Assembly: GCA_905193395.1 (NCBI GenBank)
Contig: CAJJOO010000070.1
Location: 1 to 7,248 of the forward strand
Length of the DNA stretch: 7,248 nucleotides
From: an uncultured Porphyromonadaceae bacterium
Lineage (GTDB): Bacteria; Bacteroidota; Bacteroidia; Bacteroidales; Muribaculaceae
Direction: 5' to 3'
Under the pieces are notes generated by a model that was given only the letters and a program-made list of their open reading frames with translations, searched no databases and was not told where the DNA came from. This document shows, piece by piece, positions 1-6,605 of this stretch (position 1 is the first letter of the stretch; every line of letters begins with the position of its first letter). A program made the translations under genes and the position numbers.

Positions 1-2046
1 GCCGCACGAACCTCCTCACCCGACGGGCATATCGTTTTCGACCTCGCCGCCGACGCTGCCGGACACCCCGTCTACACCATCACCATGGACGGCCGTCCGG
101 TGATTACCTCCTCGCGCCTGGGCATCGCTGCCGACGAAATGACTTTCGGCGACAATGCCATGATAACCCCCGGCGCCATAAGCAATGTCGACTCCGTCTG
201 GCGCCCCGTATGGGGAGAATACGCCACTGTCAGGGAGCATTACAACGAACGCGCCTACGACATCACCGACCGCCAACGCCCCGAAGCCGCCTTCACACTG
301 CGCGTCAGGGTGTTTGACGACGGCGTAGGATTCCGCTACGAATTCCCCGACCCTCAGACCGGATACCTCACCGTCCGCGACGAAATGACCGAATTCGCCC
401 TGCCCGAGGACATGACCCTCTACTGCATCCCCGGCGACTACGACACCGACGAACGCCTCTACACCACCACTACCATGTCGGCCCTGGGCCACAACCTGGC
501 CCGACCACCCCACGGCGAAGGCTCGCTCATCGAGGGCGTTGCCGTTCAGACGCCGCTGATGATGAAATCGCCACGCGGCGGCCTGTACGTCAACATCCAC
601 GAAGCCGCCCTGCAAGGCTACGGAGCCATGGCACTAGAGGCCGACACCGCCACACGCACCCTGCGCGCCCACATCTCTCCCGACGTCCACGGCGTCCGCG
701 CATATGTGCGCACGCCCTTCACCACGCCATGGCGCACAGTAATCATCAGCCCCGACGGTCCGGGAATCCTGGCCTCGCAACTGATCTACAACCTCAACGA
801 ACCCTGCGCCATCGACGACACATCGTGGATTACGCCGATGAAATTCGTGGGCGTATGGTGGGAGATGTTCACCGGCCGCCGGAAGACCTGGGCTTACAGC
901 GACGCACCCTGGGCACAGCCCGGCATCACCGACTACAACAGCCTCAAACCAAACGGCCGCCATCCGGCCAACACCGCCAACGTGATGCGCTACATCGACT
1001 TTGCCGCCGAAAACGGCATTCCCGGCGTGCTGGTCGAAGGCTGGAACCAGGGCTGGGAAGACTGGTCGGGCTACCGCAAGAACCGCCAGTTCCGCTTCGA
1101 CCTGCCCTACCCCGACTTCGACGTCGACTCGCTGAGGCGCTATGCAGCCTCGCGCGGCGTGCGCCTGATAATGCACCACGAGACCGCCGCCAACGCCGCC
1201 GACTACGAACGCCAGCTGGACAGCGCCTTCCGCTATATGAAAGCCAACGGCTACGACGCCGTAAAGACCGGCTACGTGGGCCGTATCATCCCCCGCAGCG
1301 AGAGCCATTCCTCGCAATGGATGGTGGACCACTACATCCACGTGGCACGCCGCGCCGCCGACTTCGGCATCATGGTCGACAGCCACGAGGCCGTCCGCCC
1401 CACCGGCATGGCACGCACCTGGCCCAACTGGCTGGCACAGGAATCGGCCCGCGGAGGCGAATTCGAGTCGATGGGCGGCAACACGCCCGAGCACACTGTC
1501 ATCCTCCCCTTCACCCGACTGAAAGGCGGTCCGATGGACTACACGCCCGGACTGTTTGTCAACGACCTGTCGACCTACGGCGAGGGCAAGACCGACCACG
1601 GCGGCACAACCCTGGCACGCCAACTGGCCCTCTACGTCACCATGGCCTCGCCGCTGCAGATGGCCTGCGACCTGCCCGAGAACTATCGACGCTACTCCGA
1701 CGCGTTCCAATTCATCCGCGATGTGCCGACAGACTGGAGCGACTCGCGCTATATCGAGGCCGAGCCGGGCGACTACATCACCGTGGCACGCCGTGATAAA
1801 AATTCCGCCGACTGGTATATCGGCGCCGCCACCGACGAAAATCCCCGCGTGGCCGTCGTGCCGCTGGCATTCCTGCCCGAGGGCCGGTACACAGCCACCG
1901 TCTACGAGGACGCCGCCGACGCCCACTGGCACGACAATCCCCAGGCCTACACAATCCGCACCGTGACCGTCGGCCCCCGCAACACGCTGACACTGCACCT
2001 TGCCGCCGGCGGTGGAGCCGCCGTGCGCATCACCCCGCGGCACTGA
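1..2046 (+). CDS. GH97 alpha-glucosidase, SusB-like, inverting type (5' end cut off by the window)
   Basis: Hydrolyses alpha-glucosidic bonds of starch- or maltodextrin-type sugars, probably in the periplasm. The frame is open from base 1, and residues before the ATG at 85 already fit the GH97 N-terminal domain, so that ATG is internal. There are 681 visible codons; SusB of Bacteroides thetaiotaomicron has about 738 residues, so roughly 45 codons including any signal peptide are missing. Numbering from the first visible codon, an N-terminal beta-sandwich runs to about 270, a (beta/alpha)8 barrel to about 570, then a C-terminal beta domain. The acidic residues keep the SusB spacing: Glu394 (HHE), Glu463 (SHEAVRPTG), Glu481 (QESARG) and Glu487 (GGE) match my recollection of Glu439, Glu508, Glu526 and Glu532 (bases, calcium ligand, general acid). 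Gly424 in VKTGYVG sits where retaining GH97 enzymes have their Asp nucleophile, so inversion is predicted. Exact substrate is inferred. No sus genes are visible, and a terminator follows the stop codon. Confidence 0.93.
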   Translation, partial: AARTSSPDGHIVFDLAADAAGHPVYTITMDGRPVITSSRLGIAADEMTFGDNAMITPGAISNVDSVWRPVWGEYATVREHYNERAYDITDRQRPEAAFTLRVRVFDDGVGFRYEFPDPQTGYLTVRDEMTEFALPEDMTLYCIPGDYDTDERLYTTTTMSALGHNLARPPHGEGSLIEGVAVQTPLMMKSPRGGLYVNIHEAALQGYGAMALEADTATRTLRAHISPDVHGVRAYVRTPFTTPWRTVIISPDGPGILASQLIYNLNEPCAIDDTSWITPMKFVGVWWEMFTGRRKTWAYSDAPWAQPGITDYNSLKPNGRHPANTANVMRYIDFAAENGIPGVLVEGWNQGWEDWSGYRKNRQFRFDLPYPDFDVDSLRRYAASRGVRLIMHHETAANAADYERQLDSAFRYMKANGYDAVKTGYVGRIIPRSESHSSQWMVDHYIHVARRAADFGIMVDSHEAVRPTGMARTWPNWLAQESARGGEFESMGGNTPEHTVILPFTRLKGGPMDYTPGLFVNDLSTYGEGKTDHGGTTLARQLALYVTMASPLQMACDLPENYRRYSDAFQFIRDVPTDWSDSRYIEAEPGDYITVARRDKNSADWYIGAATDENPRVAVVPLAFLPEGRYTATVYEDAADAHWHDNPQAYTIRTVTVGPRNTLTLHLAAGGGAAVRITPRH

Positions 2047-2064
2047 CGCCACAGCAACGATTTC

Positions 2065-2099
2065 ACACCCCGCCGCCACGACGCGACGGGGTGTTTTTT
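2065..2099 (+). terminator. Rho-independent terminator of the GH97 gene
   Basis: A perfect 8-bp stem pairs ACACCCCG (2065-2072) with CGGGGTGT (2087-2094). It can extend inward past one mismatch by three more pairs (2074-2076 with 2083-2085), leaving a six-base loop. A run of six T (2094-2099) follows at once. It starts 18 bases after the GH97 stop codon and lies before the carA promoter, so it should separate the two transcription units. Confidence 0.9.
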
Positions 2100-2109
2100 C
2101 GGTCCCGTG

Positions 2110-2140
2110 TTGCGGGGGCGCGGAAAATTATGTACCTTTG
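2110..2140 (+). promoter_or_regulatory. Bacteroidetes-type sigma-70 promoter for carAB
   Basis: TTG at 2110-2112 (-33 element) is followed after 20 bases by TACCTTTG at 2133-2140, an exact match to the TAnnTTTG -7 consensus of Bacteroides promoters. The area around the -7 element is AT-rich compared with the surrounding coding DNA. Transcription should begin near 2144-2148, giving a leader of about 50 bases before the carA start at 2196. No operator or other regulatory motif was recognised. Confidence 0.87.
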
Positions 2141-2146
2141 CATGGT

Positions 2147-2195
2147 CGAAAACATTTCCAATTCGGCCGGCCAACGTTTTAACACCGACAGTCTC
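2147..2195 (+). other. Predicted 5' leader of the carAB mRNA
   Basis: This is the stretch between the predicted transcription start and the carA ATG. No Shine-Dalgarno sequence is present, as is usual in Bacteroidetes. It contains the palindrome GGCCGGCC (2165-2172) and a short AAAAC/GTTTT pair (2149-2153 with 2176-2180). The two do not share a centre and no terminator-like hairpin with a T-run is seen, so neither an attenuator nor a riboswitch is supported. The start boundary is inferred from the promoter. Confidence 0.5.
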
Positions 2196-3269
2196 ATGCG
2201 AGAAACAACCCGAGCCACCCTCATCCTTGAGGACGGCACACGTTTCGAAGGCAAATCCTTCGGCCACGAGGCTCCGACATCAGGCGAGGTGGTGTTCAAC
2301 ACCGCCATGACCGGATATCCCGAAAGCCTCACAGACCCTTCCTATGAGGGTCAGATACTCGTCACCACATTTCCATTGCTGGGCAACTATGGCGTTCCGC
2401 CCCAGGGAGGCTCCCCCAATCTGAGCAGCCATTTTGAAAGCGACCGCATCCACTGCCGCGCCATCGTGGCTCAGGACTATGCCTGGGAGCATAGCCACTG
2501 GCTGGCCGACCGCACCCTTTCGCAATGGCTGCGCCAGGAGAAAATCCCCGGAATCTATGGCATCGACACCCGCGCCCTCACCAAACACCTGCGCGACAAC
2601 GGCTCGATGCTGGGCAAAATCGTCTTCGACGACGGCGCCGACATTGAATTCTACGACCCGGCGGCCCACAACCTCATCGCCCTGACATCCTGCACCGAAG
2701 TGTGCGAATACGGCCCCGATGACGGCAAGCGCGTGGTGCTGGTGGACTGCGGCATCAAGCACAACATCATCCGCTGCCTGGTGGCCCGCGGCCTCCACGT
2801 GATCCGCGTGCCCTGGGACTTCGACTTCAACACCATCGAATACGACGGCCTGTTCATCTCCAACGGCCCGGGCAACCCCGACTATGCCGGCGTGACCGTC
2901 GGGAACCTGCGACGCGCACTCGCCACCGGCAAGCCCATCTGCGGTATCTGCATGGGCAACCAGTTGCTGGCCAAGGCCGCCGGTGCCTCGACCTACAAAC
3001 TCAAATACGGCCACCGCAGCCACAACCAGCCTGTACGCCGCATCGGCACCGACCGCTGCTACATCACCTCGCAGAACCACGGTTACGCCGTCGACACCGA
3101 CACCCTGCCCGCCGACTGGGAACCGCTGTTCGTCAACATGAACGACGGTACCAACGAAGGCATACGCCACCGCTCCCTGCCCTACTTCTCGGCACAGTTC
3201 CATCCCGAGGCATCCAGCGGCCCCCGCGACACCGAATTTCTTTTCGACGAATTCACATCACTGCTATGA
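2196..3269 (+). CDS. carA: Carbamoyl-phosphate synthase small subunit (glutamine amidotransferase)
   Basis: Cytoplasmic subunit that hydrolyses glutamine and channels ammonia to CarB for carbamoyl phosphate synthesis (pyrimidines and arginine). The product has 357 residues, normal for the family. The N-terminal small-chain domain (about 1-150) opens with LILEDGTRFEGKSFG and includes FNTAMTGYPESLTDPSY. The class I glutamine amidotransferase domain (about 178-355) has NGPGNP near 223-228, nucleophile Cys252 in GICMGNQ, and His336 and Glu338 in QFHPE. The Cys-His distance of 84 residues equals that of E. coli CarA (269 to 353). The frame stays open upstream to an ATG at 2091, but ATGs at 2091 and 2130 lie in the terminator and promoter, and 2142 is at or before the predicted transcription start. 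The ATG at 2196 directly precedes the conserved N-terminus. Asn replaces the usual His after Gly in the nucleophile motif (GNQ rather than GHQ). The gene heads the operon and overlaps carB by ATGA. Confidence 0.97.
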   Translation: MRETTRATLILEDGTRFEGKSFGHEAPTSGEVVFNTAMTGYPESLTDPSYEGQILVTTFPLLGNYGVPPQGGSPNLSSHFESDRIHCRAIVAQDYAWEHSHWLADRTLSQWLRQEKIPGIYGIDTRALTKHLRDNGSMLGKIVFDDGADIEFYDPAAHNLIALTSCTEVCEYGPDDGKRVVLVDCGIKHNIIRCLVARGLHVIRVPWDFDFNTIEYDGLFISNGPGNPDYAGVTVGNLRRALATGKPICGICMGNQLLAKAAGASTYKLKYGHRSHNQPVRRIGTDRCYITSQNHGYAVDTDTLPADWEPLFVNMNDGTNEGIRHRSLPYFSAQFHPEASSGPRDTEFLFDEFTSLL

Positions 3270-6200
3270 ACAAGGACAACTCCATACACAAAGTGTTGCT
3301 GCTGGGCAGCGGCGCCCTGAAAATCGGCGAAGCCGGCGAGTTCGACTACTCCGGCGCACAGGCCCTCAAAGCTCTGCGCGAGGAAGGCATCACATCGGTG
3401 CTCATCAACCCCAACATCGCCACCGTGCAGACGTCCGAGGGCATGGCCGACAAAATCTATTTCCTGCCCGTCACCCCGGAATTCGTCGAACGTGTCATCG
3501 AGCGCGAACGTCCGGACGGCATCATGCTGGCCTTCGGCGGCCAGACGGCCCTGAACTGCGGCGTGAGCCTCTACCGCTCCGGCGTCCTTGAAAAATACGG
3601 CGTCCGTGTGCTGGGAACACCCGTCACGGCGATTATCGACACCGAAGACCGCGAACTGTTCGTGGAACGCCTCGACGAAATCGGCGTCAAGACCATCCGC
3701 AGCAGCGCTGCCGAGGACACAACCACGGCCCTCGAAATCGCTGACCGCCTGGGCTACCCCGTGATTGTCCGCGCCGCCTACGCCCTCGGAGGCCTCGGCA
3801 GCGGTTTCTGCGACAATCCCGACCAGTTGCGCGAACTCGTCGACAAGGCCCTGGCCTTCTCGCCCCAGGTGCTGATTGAAAAATCGCTCAAAGGCTGGAA
3901 GGAAGTGGAATACGAAGTGGTGCGCGACCGCTTCGACAACTGTATCACCGTCTGCAACATGGAGAATTTCGACCCCCTGGGCATCCACACCGGCGAAAGC
4001 ATCGTTGTGGCCCCCTCGCAGACCCTGAGCAACGACGATTACCACAAACTGCGCTCGCTGGCCATCAGAATCATACGCCACATAGGCATCGTGGGCGAGT
4101 GCAACGTACAGTATGCCTACGACCCCGACTCGATGGACTACCGCGTCATCGAGGTCAACGCCCGTCTGAGCCGCTCGTCGGCCCTCGCCTCCAAGGCCAC
4201 CGGCTATCCCCTGGCTTTCGTGGCAGCCAAACTGGGCCTGGGCTACGGCCTGTTCGACCTGCGCAATTCCGTCACTCAGTCCACCTCGGCATTCTTCGAG
4301 CCGGCCCTGGACTATGTCGTGGTCAAGATACCCCGCTGGGACCTAAGCAAATTCCATGGCGTTGACCGCCGCATCGGCTCGTCGATGAAATCCGTGGGCG
4401 AGGTGATGGCCATCGGCCGTACTTTCGAGGAGGCAATCCAGAAAGGCCTGCGAATGATCGGCCAGGGAATGCACGGTTTCGTTGAAAACAAGCCCCCGCA
4501 TGCCGAAAACCTCGACGAGGCCCTTTCCGCACCCACCGACAAACGCATATTCTACATCGCCAGCGCCATGCGCGGCGGATATACCGTAGACCGCATCCAC
4601 GAACTCACGAAAATCGACCGCTGGTTCCTCTACAAACTCAAACAGATTGTCGACACGGCCGCCGAACTGGAGACTATCCCCTCGATTGACGAGATTCCCG
4701 ACGGTCTGCTGCGCCTGGCAAAGGAGCAGGGCTTCAGCGACTTCCAGATTGCCCGTGCCATCCTGCGCGACGCCATGGACGGTTCGGGCGACGCAGCCCT
4801 GCACGTACGCCGCCGCCGTCTGGCCGCCGGCATCCGCCCCGTGGTGAAGCAGATCGACACCCTCGGCGCAGAATACCCCGCCGCCACCAACTATCTGTAT
4901 CTCACCTACAACGGCTCGCAGAACGATGTGCAATACACCGGCGACCACCGCTCGGTGATTGTCCTCGGCTCCGGCGCCTACCGCATCGGCTCGTCGGTGG
5001 AATTCGACTGGTGCTCGGTCAACGCACTGACCACAGTCCGCAAACAGGGATGGCGCTCGGTGATGATAAACTACAATCCCGAAACCGTATCGACCGACTA
5101 CGACTCCTGCGACCGCCTATACTTCGACGAACTGACCTTCGAGCGCGTGCTCGACATCATCGACCTCGAGCAGCCCCACGGCGTAATCCTCTCGGTCGGC
5201 GGACAGATACCCAACAACCTCGCCACGCGCCTTGACGCCGCCGGCGTCAACATCCTGGGCACCTCGGCCGCATCGATTGACAACGCCGAGGACCGCCACA
5301 AATTCTCGGCCATGCTGGACCGCCTTCACATCGACCAGCCGCGCTGGCGTGAACTCACGTCGCTCTCCGACATCCACGCGTTCGTGGCCCAGGTCGGATT
5401 CCCGGTGCTCGTCCGCCCGTCCTACGTACTCTCTGGCGCGGCAATGAACGTCTGCTCCAACGAGGAAGACCTCGACCGCTTCCTGCGCCTGGCCGCCAAC
5501 GTCTCGAAGCAGCATCCCGTCGTGGTCACCGAATTCATCCAGGACGCCAAGGAAATCGAGATGGACGCCGTGGCCGACCACGGCGAAATCAAGGCCTACG
5601 CTATTTCCGAACATATCGAATATGCCGGCGTGCACTCGGGCGACGCCACTATCCAGTTCCCGCCCCAGAAACTCTATGTCGAGACCATGCGCCGCATCAA
5701 GAAGGTGGGCGCCGCAATTGCCCGCGCCCTCGACATCTCCGGTCCCTTCAACATCCAGTTCCTGGCCAAGGACAATGATATCAAGGTGATTGAGTGCAAC
5801 CTGCGTGCCTCGCGCTCCTTCCCCTTCGTTTCGAAAGTACTCAAAATCAACTTTATCGACCTCGCCACGCGCATAATGCTGGGCGAAAAGGTCGAGAAGC
5901 CGGCCAAAAGCGCCTTCGACCTCGACTATGTGGGCGTCAAGGCCAGCCAGTTCTCGTTCTCGCGTCTGCAAGGCGCCGACCCCGTGCTGGGCGTCGACAT
6001 GTCGTCGACCGGCGAGGTTGGCTGTCTGGGCGAGATGTCGTCCGAAGCCGTGCTGAAATCGCTGCTGGCCGTCGGCCACCGCATCCCGCAGCGCGGTGTC
6101 ATGCTGTCCAGCGGCACGGCCAAGCAGAAAGCCGCCCTGCTGGAAAGCGCCGCTCGCCTGGCCGCACGCGGCTACCGACTCTACGCCACCGAAGGCACCC

Positions 6201-6496
6201 ACCGCTTCCTGGCAGACAACGGCATCGAATCAACCCTGGTCCACAAGCCCGACGAGGACCCCTCCCTCACCCCGCGCGCCCTTGACGTGCTCCACGACCA
6301 CAGCGTAGACCTGGTGATCAATATTCCGCGCGATCTGTCGAGCGCCGAACTCACCAACGGCTACAAAATCCGCCGTGCCGCAATCGACCTCAACATTCCG
6401 CTACTGACAAACGCCCGCCTCGCATCGGCATTCATCAATGCATTCACTACTCTCTCTCCGGCCTCCGTTGACATCAAGGCCTGGGACGAATACTGA
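3266..6496 (+). CDS. carB: Carbamoyl-phosphate synthase large subunit, eukaryotic CPS I/CAD-like
   Basis: Makes carbamoyl phosphate from bicarbonate, two ATP and the ammonia supplied by CarA. The product has 1076 residues (E. coli CarB 1073). Two homologous ATP-grasp halves are visible. The carboxyphosphate half (about 1-400) has GSGALKIGEAGEFDYSG and Glu296/Asn298/Arg300 in IEVNARLSRSSALASKATG. An oligomerisation region follows (about 400-555). The carbamoyl-phosphate half (about 560-940) has GSGAYRIGSSVEFDWC, GGQIPNNLA, RPSYVLSG and Glu843/Asn845/Arg847 in IECNLRASRSFPFVSK. An MGS-like allosteric domain (about 943-1076) has TEGT (975-978), Lys994 and INIPR (1019 is Asn). Motifs such as ECNLRASRS in place of bacterial EVNPRAART, and GEAGEFDYSG in place of GQACEFDYSG, match my recollection of animal CPS I and CAD. 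The start codon shares ATGA with the carA stop, suggesting translational coupling. No frameshift or lost catalytic residue was found. Confidence 0.97.
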   Translation: MNKDNSIHKVLLLGSGALKIGEAGEFDYSGAQALKALREEGITSVLINPNIATVQTSEGMADKIYFLPVTPEFVERVIERERPDGIMLAFGGQTALNCGVSLYRSGVLEKYGVRVLGTPVTAIIDTEDRELFVERLDEIGVKTIRSSAAEDTTTALEIADRLGYPVIVRAAYALGGLGSGFCDNPDQLRELVDKALAFSPQVLIEKSLKGWKEVEYEVVRDRFDNCITVCNMENFDPLGIHTGESIVVAPSQTLSNDDYHKLRSLAIRIIRHIGIVGECNVQYAYDPDSMDYRVIEVNARLSRSSALASKATGYPLAFVAAKLGLGYGLFDLRNSVTQSTSAFFEPALDYVVVKIPRWDLSKFHGVDRRIGSSMKSVGEVMAIGRTFEEAIQKGLRMIGQGMHGFVENKPPHAENLDEALSAPTDKRIFYIASAMRGGYTVDRIHELTKIDRWFLYKLKQIVDTAAELETIPSIDEIPDGLLRLAKEQGFSDFQIARAILRDAMDGSGDAALHVRRRRLAAGIRPVVKQIDTLGAEYPAATNYLYLTYNGSQNDVQYTGDHRSVIVLGSGAYRIGSSVEFDWCSVNALTTVRKQGWRSVMINYNPETVSTDYDSCDRLYFDELTFERVLDIIDLEQPHGVILSVGGQIPNNLATRLDAAGVNILGTSAASIDNAEDRHKFSAMLDRLHIDQPRWRELTSLSDIHAFVAQVGFPVLVRPSYVLSGAAMNVCSNEEDLDRFLRLAANVSKQHPVVVTEFIQDAKEIEMDAVADHGEIKAYAISEHIEYAGVHSGDATIQFPPQKLYVETMRRIKKVGAAIARALDISGPFNIQFLAKDNDIKVIECNLRASRSFPFVSKVLKINFIDLATRIMLGEKVEKPAKSAFDLDYVGVKASQFSFSRLQGADPVLGVDMSSTGEVGCLGEMSSEAVLKSLLAVGHRIPQRGVMLSSGTAKQKAALLESAARLAARGYRLYATEGTHRFLADNGIESTLVHKPDEDPSLTPRALDVLHDHSVDLVINIPRDLSSAELTNGYKIRRAAIDLNIPLLTNARLASAFINAFTTLSPASVDIKAWDEY

Positions 6497-6536
6497 TAAA
6501 ACAATCCCAAGTATCACAAACCCACAATTCATCGCA

Positions 6537-6605
6537 ATGAAAAAACTGACAACCGGACTCCTGAGTCTTGTCCTCCTGCTGCTGGCCGCCATCCCGGCCA
6601 TAGCC
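6537..6605 (+). other. Signal peptide of the M16 peptidase
   Basis: The first 23 residues have a basic start (MKK), a hydrophobic core rich in Leu and Val (about residues 8-19), and a Pro-containing end with the signal peptidase I motif AIA at 21-23, followed by ARHD. Cleavage is predicted after Ala23 (Ala24 is also possible). There is no lipobox cysteine, so the protein should be periplasmic or secreted rather than a lipoprotein. Confidence 0.85.

Noticed and set aside
85..87. ATG at 85 as the start of the GH97 gene
   Set aside because: The frame is open to base 1, and the residues before this Met already fit the GH97 N-terminal domain; no promoter or signal peptide is present here.
729..1796. 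Plus-strand open frame (355 codons) in another frame inside the GH97 gene
   Set aside because: Arg- and Pro-rich composition typical of a frame-shifted reading of GC-rich coding DNA; the GH97 frame is continuous and carries all catalytic residues.
634..2079. Long reverse-strand open frame (481 codons) opposite the GH97 gene
   Set aside because: It lies almost wholly opposite a well-supported glycosidase. The translation is low-complexity, rich in Gly, Val, Ala and His, with no recognisable domain. GC-rich third positions in the real gene remove stop codons on the other strand.
2149..2180. Possible leader hairpin or attenuator before carA
   Set aside because: The GGCCGGCC palindrome and the AAAAC/GTTTT pair are not concentric and form no stable stem with a T-run; likely chance.
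2091..2195. N-terminal extension of CarA from the ATG at 2091
   Set aside because: The ATG lies within the terminator stem and upstream of the promoter -7 element. The extra 35 residues have no CarA similarity, and the family N-terminus begins at 2196.
3290..5060. Repeated GSGA..IG...EFD pattern in carB as a recent duplication
   Set aside because: This is the ancient internal duplication of the two ATP-grasp halves found in all CarB proteins, not a new repeat.
5117..6202. Reverse-strand open frame (361 codons) opposite carB, and similar ones at 3182-4081 and 4343-4948
   Set aside because: Same pattern as above: shadow frames of a conserved gene with no motif, promoter or sensible start.
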